A stretch of DNA of 64,000 bases, from NCBI RefSeq assembly GCF_019428685.1, contig NZ_CP080096.1, positions 1,240,001-1,304,000 of the forward strand, in the 5' to 3' direction. The translations under genes and the position numbers were made by a program. The stretch is from Paraburkholderia edwinii (lineage in GTDB: Bacteria; Pseudomonadota; Gammaproteobacteria; Burkholderiales; Burkholderiaceae). Below the pieces are notes generated by a model that had not been told where the DNA came from, made no database searches, and worked only from the letters and a program-made list of their open reading frames with translations. This document shows positions 17,136 to 25,619 of this stretch, one piece after another; within the stretch, counting starts at the first letter, position 1; each line of letters starts with the position of its first letter.

Positions 17136-18689
17136 ATGGATAGTCTGCAAGGCATTTTGCACGGGCTCGCAATCGCCGCGACGCCGACGCATGTTCTGTA
17201 CACGCTGGCCGGCGTGTTTATCGGCACGATGATCAGCCATCTTCCGGGTATCGGACCGTCGGCAGGCATCGCGTTGCTGATTCCAGTGACCTTCGGTATG
17301 GACCCGATGTCCGCGCTGATGATGCTGACCGGCATCTACTACGGTTGCATGTACGGCGGCGCGGTCACGGCGATTCTGCTCAATACACCAGGTGACGCGG
17401 CGGCCGTGATGACGGTGCTCGACGGCTATCCGCTTGCGCGCAAAGGCCGCGCGGCGGCCACGCTTGCGATCGCGGCAGTGAGCTCGTTTATTGCCGGCAT
17501 GATCGGCGTGACCGCGCTGTCGTTCGTGGCCGCGCCGCTTGCGGCCGTCGCGCTTCACTTCGGGCCGACGGAATATTTCGCGCTGATCTGCTTTGCGTTG
17601 TCCACGGTGAGCGCGCTCCACGGCAAGTCGCTAGCGAAAGGGATGATCGCGGTATTTATGGGCTTGGGGCTCGCCACCGTCGGCATCGATCTGCAAAGCG
17701 GTGTGCCGCGCTTTACGCTCGGCTTTACCGAATTGCTCGATCGCGTAAATTTTCTGGTCGTCGTGGTGGGACTCTTTGCGATTGCCGAAGTGAGCCGCAT
17801 GGTCGAAGGCACCTTGGGCGGCACACTGCATACGGTGCGCGTCGAAGGAAAGCTCTGGTTTACGCGCGCCGAGTGGCGACGCGCAAGGCCGGCGATTCTG
17901 CGCGGCTCGTCGGTCGGCTTTCTGTGCGGCGCGGCGCCGGGTCTTGGCGGCACGCTGGCCGCCATGCTGTCGTATGTGCTCGAGAAGAAGCTTTCGAAGC
18001 ACCCCGAAGAGTTCGGCCACGGCGCGATCGAAGGCGTCGCGGCGCCGGAAGCGGCGACCAACGCGGATACCTGCGGCGCCTTTGTGCATCTGCTTGCGCT
18101 CGGTGTGCCGGGCTCGGGCGCGACCGCGGTGATCATGGGCGCTTTCATCATGTATGGCCTGCAGCCAGGTCCAATGCTGTTCCATACGAATCCCGACATC
18201 GTGTGGGGGCTTATTGCGAGCATGTACGTGGGCAATATCATGCTGCTCGTGCTGAATTTACCGCTGGTCGGCATTCTGTCGCGCATTCTTTATGTGCCGC
18301 CCGGCATTCTGCTTTGCGTGATTCTCGCGATCGCATCGATCGGCGTGTTTTCGTTCAATAGCGACACCTTCGATCTTTATCTCGCGCTCGTGTTCGGCAT
18401 GCTTGGCTACGCGTTCCGGCGTTTCGACATTCCCAAGGCGCCGCTGCTGTTTGGCCTGATTCTGGGCCATACGCTCGAGCAGTCGTTCCGTCAGGCACTG
18501 ACGATCTCCAATGGCGACCCGACCGTCTTCGTGCGCAGCCCGATTGCAGCCGGCTTGCTTGTGTGCGCAACGATCAGCGTGAGCGCGTCGGTATGGAGCC
18601 GCCGCAAGCCGCGCAACGTCATACAGCAGGCGAAGGAAGAAGCCGACGAACAGATTGCCGAGCACCACCTCGTGAACGGCCGCCACTGA
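17136..18689 (+). CDS. tctA: Tripartite tricarboxylate transporter permease TctA
   Basis: 517 aa with about 12 membrane helices. The family signature GTMISHLPGIGPSAGIALLIP and the repeat GFLCGAAPGLGGTLAAMLSY are intact, as is YGCMYGGAVTAILLNTPGDAAAV. It imports the acid bound by the upstream TctC, powered by the ion gradient. The start at 17136 is chosen because the longer frame would read back through TctB. Two small ChrA-type permease genes follow within 40 bases, so they are probably co-transcribed. Confidence 0.92.
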   Translation: MDSLQGILHGLAIAATPTHVLYTLAGVFIGTMISHLPGIGPSAGIALLIPVTFGMDPMSALMMLTGIYYGCMYGGAVTAILLNTPGDAAAVMTVLDGYPLARKGRAAATLAIAAVSSFIAGMIGVTALSFVAAPLAAVALHFGPTEYFALICFALSTVSALHGKSLAKGMIAVFMGLGLATVGIDLQSGVPRFTLGFTELLDRVNFLVVVVGLFAIAEVSRMVEGTLGGTLHTVRVEGKLWFTRAEWRRARPAILRGSSVGFLCGAAPGLGGTLAAMLSYVLEKKLSKHPEEFGHGAIEGVAAPEAATNADTCGAFVHLLALGVPGSGATAVIMGAFIMYGLQPGPMLFHTNPDIVWGLIASMYVGNIMLLVLNLPLVGILSRILYVPPGILLCVILAIASIGVFSFNSDTFDLYLALVFGMLGYAFRRFDIPKAPLLFGLILGHTLEQSFRQALTISNGDPTVFVRSPIAAGLLVCATISVSASVWSRRKPRNVIQQAKEEADEQIAEHHLVNGRH

Positions 18690-18724
18690 ACGAAGCCCGA
18701 CCTAACGGTCGACGAGGCATAACC

Positions 18725-19300
18725 ATGGGAATGGAGACTGCAACGAATCCCGATGCGCGCCAGGTGTCGCTGCTGCAGATCATTGCGCTCTTTGCGCGTG
18801 TCGGGTTGACGAGTTTCGGTGGAGGCCTCTCGGCGTGGATTTATCGGGAAGTCGTGACGCAGCGCGGCTGGCTCAAAGACGAGGAGTTTCTCGGCGCATT
18901 GACGCTGGGCCAGATTCTGCCGGGCTCGAACGTGGTGAACCTGTCCATCTATGTCGGTCATCGATTGCGAGGCCCGCTCGGAAGCGTGGTGGCCGTCAGC
19001 GCATTGCTCGTTCCGCCGATGGTGGTCGTCGTGCTGTTCGCGAGCGTATTTCACGCATTCACGCAGCTTGCCGCGGTCCATCGCTTTCTCGAAGGCGTCG
19101 CGGCGGCCGCGATCGGCATGACGGCGTCGGTCGGCCTTCGCACGGCTCGTGCGGCAATCGCGGTGCAACGTTGGCCAGTGCTGCTGATCGTCGCGGTGTT
19201 TGTTGCGGTTGGCGTGCTGCGTTGGCCGTTGGTGCCAGTCGCGATCGTTGCGGGCGCAACCGGTTTGCTGATTTCCGCGAGGATCCGGGCCCGTGCGTGA
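18725..19300 (+). CDS. Chromate transporter family (CHR), first half protein
   Basis: 191 aa with about six helices, the N-terminal-type domain of the CHR superfamily. RVGLTSFGGGLSAWIYREVV and LTLGQILPGSNVVNLSIYVGH are the usual signature. Full-length ChrA proteins fuse two such domains. Here the two halves are separate genes overlapping by 8 bases, the short-chain CHR arrangement in which the two proteins act as a pair. The start is ATG 18725. It lies right behind TctA, so it may carry an anion related to the pathway rather than chromate itself. Confidence 0.85.
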   Translation: MGMETATNPDARQVSLLQIIALFARVGLTSFGGGLSAWIYREVVTQRGWLKDEEFLGALTLGQILPGSNVVNLSIYVGHRLRGPLGSVVAVSALLVPPMVVVVLFASVFHAFTQLAAVHRFLEGVAAAAIGMTASVGLRTARAAIAVQRWPVLLIVAVFVAVGVLRWPLVPVAIVAGATGLLISARIRARA

Positions 19301-19829
19301 AAACCTTTATTTGCAGCTGATCGCGGTATTCGCTCCCCTGTCGTTACTGTCGATCGGCGGTGGGCAGAGCATTGTTGCGGACATCGATCAGCAGGCTGTG
19401 GTCATTCACCACTGGGTGACGCAGCAGCAATTCGTGGATCTGTTCGCGATTTCGCGCGCCGCGCCGGGACCGGGCGCGCTGCTGACAACATTGATCGGCT
19501 GGAAAGCGGCCGGCTGGACCGGTGCGCTGATCGCGTCGCTGGCGCTTTTCGTGCCATCGTCGCTGCTCGCGTATGCGGCCGTGCTTGCGTGGAGCCGGCA
19601 CAAGCGGCACCCGTGGCACGCGATTGCCGAACGCGGCCTCGCACCGGTTGCGACCGGGCTCATCCTGTCCAGTTCGTTGACTGTGCTGCGCGCCGCATCG
19701 GCGACGTGGGTGATCTGGGGCCTCGCGCTGATCGCGCTAGGCGTATTTCTGGCGAGGCCAAAAATGAATCCGTTGATTGTTCTTTTCTGCGCCGGGCTCG
19801 CGAATGCCCTGGCCGGCAGGATTCTATAG
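19293..19829 (+). CDS. Chromate transporter family (CHR), second half protein
   Basis: 178 aa, start GTG at 19293 overlapping the end of the first CHR gene by 8 bases. PLSLLSIGGGQSIVADIDQQAV and LFAISRAAPGPGALLTTLIGW are the conserved CHR blocks, and six helices are predicted. It should form a heterodimer in the inner membrane with the preceding protein. It is the last gene of the rightward tct unit. The PrpD gene runs toward it, with 21 bases between the stops. Confidence 0.85.
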   Translation: MRENLYLQLIAVFAPLSLLSIGGGQSIVADIDQQAVVIHHWVTQQQFVDLFAISRAAPGPGALLTTLIGWKAAGWTGALIASLALFVPSSLLAYAAVLAWSRHKRHPWHAIAERGLAPVATGLILSSSLTVLRAASATWVIWGLALIALGVFLARPKMNPLIVLFCAGLANALAGRIL

Positions 19830-19850
19830 ATGACCTCGCAAACGCGCGTG

Positions 19851-21239
19851 CTATTGCCGGAACTGTGCCGCATCCTCGAGCGTTGCAGCATCGAACGCCT
19901 GAGAGAACCAGCGCTGCGCCGCATGCGCAAGCGGGTCGTTCCATCCGCCGTATTTGGCATTATCGGCAAACTTCGCGTTCAGGGCCTCAGGCGAAAGCGG
20001 TTCACGCGCGCCGCCGCGCATATGCGGCTGGCGCAATTCCAGCACGCTGCCATCCGCTAGCGTCGCCCGCAAATGGCCCGTGAAATTCTTCGGATATTCG
20101 TTATCCGGATCGATCCGGTAGCGAATCTTCGCGGCGAGTTCGAGTACCGCCGGGTCATGAATGCGCGCATCGGTGAACTGCTCGAAGCCAGCCTTACGAT
20201 CGAAGAAGCCGACGGCCATGCAATACGGCGTGCTGAACTTCGCAGCGTAGGCGGTGGGCGGACGGTGCTTGACCGCGAGGTCTTCCCACAGTCGATGCAC
20301 GGTTCCTTCGCCGACGTCGCACACGATTTCGCGGATCTGTGCGGCCTTCACGCCGCGCTCCGCGAGCGCGATCGCGCAGTCGATAAACGGCTGGGTCATG
20401 GTTCCGCATGCATACGGTTTGAATGCGATCGTGTCCATGATCCAGCTCTGCCCGAGCCCGTCGAGCACCGGCTCGAAATTGGGCGGGCGCGATGGCGCGA
20501 ATGCCTTGAAGAAACCGTGACGCCCTTCGAGCACCGTGCGCGGACCATCGAAGCCGCCACGCGCCAGCAACGCAGCGCGAATACCGGCCTGCGCCGCCCA
20601 GCCCGCGTGCATGCGCTTGGTCGACGTGCCTTCGGCGAGGTACTCGATGATGCCCGAGGCCATGCTGCCCGCGATGCCGAGTGCCGACGTCGCCGTGCGT
20701 GCATCGAGCCGCAGCGCAGCCGATACGCCGGCCGCCGCGGCCAGCGCGCCGATCACCGCGGTCGGATGAAAACCGGCCGAGTGGATCGCGCGCGGTGCGA
20801 CGAGACTCAGACGGCACATCAATTCCGCGCCCGCGGCAATGCCGCGCAGCAATGCATCGCCGCCGAGCTGCTCGCGCTCGCACACCGCCAGCACCGCGGG
20901 CACGACGACCGCGCCGGAATGCACGGGGCCGCCTTCGAACGTGTCGTCGTAATCCTCGCCGTGTGCCGCGGTGCCGTTGATCAGCGCCGCGTCGTATGCG
21001 TTGAAGCCGCCCGTGTGACCGAATGCGGTGCAGCGTCCGCCGGGCTCGGTCGAAGCGAGGATCGCGCGAATGTAGCTTTCCTCGCGACCGGCCACGCACA
21101 GGCCCGTGACGTCGAGCAGCAGCATGCGAGCAGCCTTGACCGTCGAAGTCGGAAGGCGCGCCGCGTCCATTCCCGCGATCCAATTTCCAATCTGATCAGC
21201 GATGCTTACTGATTTGTCAGCAACGGTATCGGTATTCAT
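19851..21239 (-). CDS. MmgE/PrpD family protein
   Basis: 462 aa, full length for a family that includes 2-methylcitrate dehydratase, cis-aconitate decarboxylase and iminodisuccinate epimerase. The helical domain carries INGTAAHGEDYDDTFEGGPVH, the conserved His and Asp block, and AEGTSTKRMHAGWAAQAG. FKPYACGTMTQPFIDC and the lid domain follow. Its likely role is hydration or dehydration of a tricarboxylic intermediate, which fits a pathway fed by the tct transporter. It is divergent from the MFS and SDR genes, so it belongs to the same island. Confidence 0.87.
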   Translation of the reverse strand: MNTDTVADKSVSIADQIGNWIAGMDAARLPTSTVKAARMLLLDVTGLCVAGREESYIRAILASTEPGGRCTAFGHTGGFNAYDAALINGTAAHGEDYDDTFEGGPVHSGAVVVPAVLAVCEREQLGGDALLRGIAAGAELMCRLSLVAPRAIHSAGFHPTAVIGALAAAAGVSAALRLDARTATSALGIAGSMASGIIEYLAEGTSTKRMHAGWAAQAGIRAALLARGGFDGPRTVLEGRHGFFKAFAPSRPPNFEPVLDGLGQSWIMDTIAFKPYACGTMTQPFIDCAIALAERGVKAAQIREIVCDVGEGTVHRLWEDLAVKHRPPTAYAAKFSTPYCMAVGFFDRKAGFEQFTDARIHDPAVLELAAKIRYRIDPDNEYPKNFTGHLRATLADGSVLELRQPHMRGGAREPLSPEALNAKFADNAKYGGWNDPLAHAAQRWFSQAFDAATLEDAAQFRQ

Positions 21240-21326
21240 GCTTGGTCACACTCCGGCCTGGATGGCTTTGAAGGGTTCGTGCTTTACGTGAGCGAAAGGT
21301 CATCGTGACGCTTGCAAACTGCAGAA

Positions 21327-21334
21327 TGTCGACA
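21327..21334. promoter_or_regulatory. TGTCGACA palindrome in the PrpD-MFS divergent promoter
   Basis: A perfect 8-bp palindrome in the 206-base space between the PrpD and MFS starts. Its pattern TGTYGACA matches the core of the two 19-bp elements at 11152 and 12657. It could be a third, weaker site for the GntR protein. The motif is short, so chance is not excluded. Confidence 0.3.
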
Positions 21335-21445
21335 ATATACTTAAAACACGTTTGACGTACAAGCCGAAGTGAACGCCGAAAGTCGAAGTCGAACCGAAGT
21401 CGGAGACAAGCCCATGCGCTCGAGCAACCGTCGGGGTGACGTGTG

Positions 21446-22744
21446 ATGCAGAAGACGAATATGTTCAAAGGCGCGACAGGCCGCGTGTTCATGCTGATCT
21501 GCGCGATGTATTTCATCGAGTACGTCGATCGCGTGAATCTGTCGGTTGCTGCGCCGCTGCTGAAGTCCGAATTGCATCTGAGCAACACGCAGCTCGGTGT
21601 CGCGCTTTCGGCATTCGGGTATTGCTATGCGACGTTCCAGATCATCAACGGCTACCTCGGCGACCGCATCGGGCCGCGCCTCATGCTGGCAATTTCCGGG
21701 CTGCTGTGGGCGATTGGCACGCTGACGACCGGCGTAGTCGGCGGGCTTAGCACGCTCGTGTTCGCGCGCATGTGCGTCGGTCTCGGCGAAGCCGGCACGA
21801 TTCCGAATGCGACGCGCGCCATGACTAACTGGGTGCCGGCGCCGAAGCGCGGCTTTGCGCAAGGTTTCACGCATGCGGCTGCGCGCTGTGCGGCAACCGT
21901 CACACCTCCGCTGTTAGTGGTGATGTTTCCGGTGCTCGGCTGGCGCGGCTCGTTTATGGCGCTCGGTTGCGTGAGCCTCGTCTGGGTGACGGTGTGGCTG
22001 TTCTACTTTCGCGACGATCCGCGCACGCATCGCGGCGTGACACGAGCGGAAATCGACTTTCTGCCTGCATATGTGGGCCCGCGTCATCGCACGGCTGTGC
22101 CCTGGTGGCCCTTGATCAGGCGCATCATGCCCGTCACGCTCGTGTTCTTCTGTCATGCGTGGACGCTTTGGCTTTATCTGAGCTGGTTGCCGAGTTTCTT
22201 TGTCGGCGAATATGGCATCGAGCTCAAGCATTCGGCGCTGTTCACGTCCGGCGTATTTCTCGCTGGTGTAGTCGGCGACACGGCAGGCGGCATGTTGACC
22301 GATGCGATCTATAAACGCACTGGCAACCTGAACCGCGCGCGCCGCGATGTGATCGTCTGCGGCTTTCTCGGTTCGCTTGTGCTGTTGTCGTGTGTGCTGT
22401 TCGTGCGGAATACGGCCGTGATTACGCTCTGTCTTGCCGGCGCGCTGTTCTGTCTCGAAGCCACGGAAGGGCCGATCTGGGCCGTGCCGATGGATGTGGC
22501 GCCGGCCTTCGCAGGCGTCGCAAGCGGATTTGTAAGCACGGCGGCGGGCTTAGCCGCGATCGTTTCGCCGCTCGCGTTCGGCATCGTCACGGATATGACG
22601 GGCAGCTATCGCGTGCCCTTTGTGATGTCGATCGTGCTGTTGCTGATCGGCGTGGGTCTGGCATTCTGGATTCGTGCCGACCGGCGCGTGCAGTCTTCAA
22701 GCGAATCCATTACTTCAACGCAGTCACTGGAGGCTCAACCATGA
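21446..22744 (+). CDS. MFS transporter, anion:cation symporter type
   Basis: 432 aa with 12 predicted helices. MYFIEYVDRVNLSVAAP and LGDRIGPRLMLAISGLLW match the ACS family, which imports phthalate, hydroxybenzoate, glucarate and similar organic anions with protons. The ATG at 21446 is preceded by an in-frame GTG. The stop overlaps the start of the SDR gene in an ATGA, so the two are translationally coupled. In this island it gives a second uptake route beside the Tct system. Confidence 0.88.
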   Translation: MQKTNMFKGATGRVFMLICAMYFIEYVDRVNLSVAAPLLKSELHLSNTQLGVALSAFGYCYATFQIINGYLGDRIGPRLMLAISGLLWAIGTLTTGVVGGLSTLVFARMCVGLGEAGTIPNATRAMTNWVPAPKRGFAQGFTHAAARCAATVTPPLLVVMFPVLGWRGSFMALGCVSLVWVTVWLFYFRDDPRTHRGVTRAEIDFLPAYVGPRHRTAVPWWPLIRRIMPVTLVFFCHAWTLWLYLSWLPSFFVGEYGIELKHSALFTSGVFLAGVVGDTAGGMLTDAIYKRTGNLNRARRDVIVCGFLGSLVLLSCVLFVRNTAVITLCLAGALFCLEATEGPIWAVPMDVAPAFAGVASGFVSTAAGLAAIVSPLAFGIVTDMTGSYRVPFVMSIVLLLIGVGLAFWIRADRRVQSSSESITSTQSLEAQP

Positions 22745-23496
22745 GTGCAGCACCGCGCGAACGCGTTGCCGTTGTTACCGGCGCCGCTCGCAACATCGGA
22801 CGGGCGATTGCGCTCGAACTTGCCGCGGCAGGGGCGACGGTGGTCGTCAACGCGCGTAGCTCCGCCGCTGAAGCGGCCGAAACGGTCCGCGCGATCGAGG
22901 CGGCCGGCGGACGTGCGGTCGTGGAGCTTGCCGATGTGAGCGCGCCCGACGGCGCGCAGGCGCTGATGAAGGCCGCCGTGGAGCGCTTCGGCCATATCGA
23001 CGTCCTCGTGAATAACGCCGCGCTGCGGCGTGAAGTGCCGTTCGAGCAGCTCGACTGGACCCAGTGGCGCGAAGTAATGTCGGTGATTCTCGACGGCGCA
23101 TATCTGTGTGCGCGGGCCGCGTTGCCGCATATGATCGGATCGGAAGCGGGCGCGATCGTGAACATCGGCGGGATGTCGGCGCATGCCGGGTCGGCGGGGC
23201 GCGCGCATGTGATTGCGGCCAAAGCAGGGCTTGTCGGCCTCACGCGCGCGCTTGCCCATGACCTGGCGCCCGACGGTATTACGGTGAACTGCGTAGTGCC
23301 GGGTTTGATCGCCACGCAGCGTGGTGGAGCGGCGGGCAACACGGAACCTGCGCATCACGCCGAACGCAAGACTTTGCTAGGACGTCGAGGCACGCCCGAA
23401 GAAGTGGCCGATGTGGTTGCGTTTCTTTGCAGCGACAAGGCTCGATACCTGACCGGTCAGGTGATTCACGCGAACGGCGGCGCGTTTCTTGGTTGA
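22741..23496 (+). CDS. SDR family protein lacking the Ser and Tyr catalytic residues
   Basis: 251 aa Rossmann protein. The cofactor motif is clear (VVTGAARNIGRAIA), as is LVNNAAL. In the place of the usual Ser there is Gly (NIGGMSA, about residues 141-147). The YxxxK motif is replaced by HVIAAK, so only Lys161 remains, with Val or His where Tyr should be. The Asn of the tetrad is also changed (SVILDGAY). The fold is intact, but ordinary dehydrogenase chemistry is doubtful. It may act with another mechanism or as a binding protein. It is coupled to the MFS gene by ATGA. Confidence 0.85.
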   Translation: MSAAPRERVAVVTGAARNIGRAIALELAAAGATVVVNARSSAAEAAETVRAIEAAGGRAVVELADVSAPDGAQALMKAAVERFGHIDVLVNNAALRREVPFEQLDWTQWREVMSVILDGAYLCARAALPHMIGSEAGAIVNIGGMSAHAGSAGRAHVIAAKAGLVGLTRALAHDLAPDGITVNCVVPGLIATQRGGAAGNTEPAHHAERKTLLGRRGTPEEVADVVAFLCSDKARYLTGQVIHANGGAFLG

Positions 23497-23615
23497 ATTG
23501 GTTTCACGCTAAGGAGATATACTTCGCGGCGGCATGGGATTGCTAAACGATTGCTAAAGCACTCGGCGCCCCTGGAAATGCATCTGGACCCACGCGAACT
23601 ATAAATTCAAAAAGC

Positions 23616-24215
23616 ATGATTCCCTTATCTAGCCTTTACGCCTGCCTGTTTGCAGTATTCCTCGTTCTTGTGATGCCAGGCCCGACTAACACGCTACTCG
23701 CGGCGGCGGGCCTCGAACATGGCTTTCGCCGTGCGGTCCGGCTGACCGTCGCCGAATGTTGTGGATATCTGATCGCGATCTCATTCTGGGGCATGTTTCT
23801 GCTCGAACTCGCACGTGCAGTGTCCTGGCTGCCATGGGCAGTGCGTCTTGTGAGCGCGTTTTACATTGCCTGGCTTGCGATTCGCATGTGGGGCGCCACG
23901 CTCGATCTCGCGGGCGGGCAGCGCCGAACCGTCAACATGCGAACGCTTTTTGTCGCTACGTTGCTCAATCCCAAAGCGATCCTGTTTGGTGGAACGATTT
24001 TTCCTGCTGCTGCGTTTGCCAGTTTGACGGGCTACCTCGAAGTGATGGGGGCCTTCGTTGGCTTGCTGTTTCCGATTGGCTCGCTATGGGTAGCAGTGGG
24101 CGCGCAATTGGGGAAGGGACGGCTTGCATGGCTTAAGCCGGCGTACGTGTTGCGCGGAGCGGCGATTGTGCTGGGGGCGTTTTCGGTGACGGTGGCGTGG
24201 TCGGCAGTGCACTAA
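23616..24215 (+). CDS. LysE/RhtB family amino acid exporter
   Basis: 199 aa with six helices. VLVMPGPTNTLLAAAGLEHGFRRA is the family signature. The protein exports an amino acid or related metabolite across the inner membrane. The start at 23616 is 119 bases after the SDR stop and there is no sign of co-transcription. The nearest regulator on the same side is distant, so control is unknown. Confidence 0.87.
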   Translation: MIPLSSLYACLFAVFLVLVMPGPTNTLLAAAGLEHGFRRAVRLTVAECCGYLIAISFWGMFLLELARAVSWLPWAVRLVSAFYIAWLAIRMWGATLDLAGGQRRTVNMRTLFVATLLNPKAILFGGTIFPAAAFASLTGYLEVMGAFVGLLFPIGSLWVAVGAQLGKGRLAWLKPAYVLRGAAIVLGAFSVTVAWSAVH

Positions 24216-24402
24216 GAAACAATTCAAACAGAACTCGGCATGTCCAATTTTTTGCTCAGCCGTGCAGCGTATTTCCTGATGAAGAAGAAAGAGGCGACGC
24301 AATAGGTCGAGCTGATTTTTCAGCCCGGCCTATCGACAGCCGTGTAGCGCCGGATCACGCCGGCCCCGGTTGAACCGTTACGGTAAGGGTCACGTATTCA
24401 AC

Positions 24403-25533
24403 TCAATGCGCCCCGATCTCCGAATCCTTGCAATCAGCCGCCGCATTCACCGGATCGCACCGCGCCACCGACTCGCCAGGTAACGCAACCTTAAACCCCG
24501 TCGACGCAGGCTCCGCAGCCGGATAGTCCGTGCTGATAATCTGCGCGCCGCTATCAAGAGCTTCATCCCGCCGCGTCGTATCGTTGCGCATCGCTTCAAT
24601 CGTGCCGTCGTCGGTTCTGGTTCGGATCAGATAGCCGTCGCGCACGAGTTGCTGGATTTGCGCGACGTCAGGCGTATTAACCTCGATAAACGCGCCGTCT
24701 GCCGCCCCCGGCGTCGAATTCGTAAACAGCACGCGTCCCTCAAGCGACGGATGACCGTCGCGATAAATCGCGGCCAGCTTCGGCGGATCAAGCAGGAACA
24801 CAACCTTACCGCGCGCCTTTTCAAGCGTCGGCCAGCCGTTGTGCGTCACCGCATCGTTAAGCGTGGCATGCGTGCCGCGAACATCATCGGGCATGACGAT
24901 TTGCGAACGCTTGAATACCGACAGAATCGCATGGTCGAGCGCATCGAAGGTCGCGCGATCGAATGGCTCCGGCGACACGGTAGGCAGCGGCCATTTTTTG
25001 GTTAGCGGCTTTTGCTTGGGCTCGATCAGAATAAACAGCGGTACATGCCCCGGGTTCGCAGCAGACCATGCGCGAATCTCCCGCAAACAGGCGCTAAACG
25101 GCTGGCACGTGCTGCGATAGTCGACATCCTGGATATGCATCACCTTGAAGCCGGGCTTTCGCATCAAATGCTGCGGATCGAACGGCGGATCGGCCGGTAG
25201 TCCGGCAGCCTTCACCATTCTCGGGCCGGCAGGGTTGGCATATAGGCCGCCGTTCTGATCGCTGAAAACGTCGAGTTCGAGTTGTCTGACGCCGCCCGTC
25301 AGCTGCGTGGTCAGCGAAGGGTGCTTGTATCCGAGCTTCTTCAGGTCATCGGGATGATGCATTTCCCAAATCTTCGTGTCGCTTGGTGCGATGCCGACGT
25401 GGTAACTGTTGTGCGTGCCGATCACCTGAATCTGGTTCATGCGCACGGCGTTGTCGCCGGTTTGCGCGAGACAGAGCATCGGCGCGAGCGCGAACGCGCC
25501 GGGCATCAGGCATTTGAAAAAAAGCGATTTCAT
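24403..25533 (-). CDS. Secreted Ca2+-dependent phosphatidylinositol-specific phospholipase C-like protein
   Basis: 376 aa. The signal peptide ends at CLA before QTGDN. The catalytic TIM-barrel motif VIGTHNSYH (His41) begins the barrel. GVRQLELDVFSDQNGG supplies the acidic residues, and FKVMHIQDVDYRSTC the second histidine. FILIEPKQKP and FLLDPPK follow. The whole resembles the PLC1-like group of Ca2+-dependent PI-PLCs, which cleave inositol phospholipids or their glycosyl derivatives. It is the last gene of a leftward unit with a GH92 mannosidase and a TonB system. Bacterial PI is scarce, so a host or fungal lipid target is plausible. Confidence 0.82.
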   Translation of the reverse strand: MKSLFFKCLMPGAFALAPMLCLAQTGDNAVRMNQIQVIGTHNSYHVGIAPSDTKIWEMHHPDDLKKLGYKHPSLTTQLTGGVRQLELDVFSDQNGGLYANPAGPRMVKAAGLPADPPFDPQHLMRKPGFKVMHIQDVDYRSTCQPFSACLREIRAWSAANPGHVPLFILIEPKQKPLTKKWPLPTVSPEPFDRATFDALDHAILSVFKRSQIVMPDDVRGTHATLNDAVTHNGWPTLEKARGKVVFLLDPPKLAAIYRDGHPSLEGRVLFTNSTPGAADGAFIEVNTPDVAQIQQLVRDGYLIRTRTDDGTIEAMRNDTTRRDEALDSGAQIISTDYPAAEPASTGFKVALPGESVARCDPVNAAADCKDSEIGAH

Positions 25534-25566
25534 CGAAGCTTCCTGTGGTTGAGCGATTACCGCTCA

Positions 25567-25614
25567 GTGATCGAGTGAGTGATCGAGCGAGTGATCGAGC
25601 GAGTGCTCGAGTTA
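25567..25614. repeat. Four tandem copies of a 12-bp unit
   Basis: GTGATCGAGTGA, GTGATCGAGCGA twice and GTGCTCGAGTTA stand head to tail between the GH92 stop and the phospholipase start. The unit is nearly free of mismatches in the inner copies. Such a short intercistronic array may vary in copy number between strains and alter spacing or mRNA structure. Confidence 0.75.
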
Positions 25615-25619
25615 GCGCT

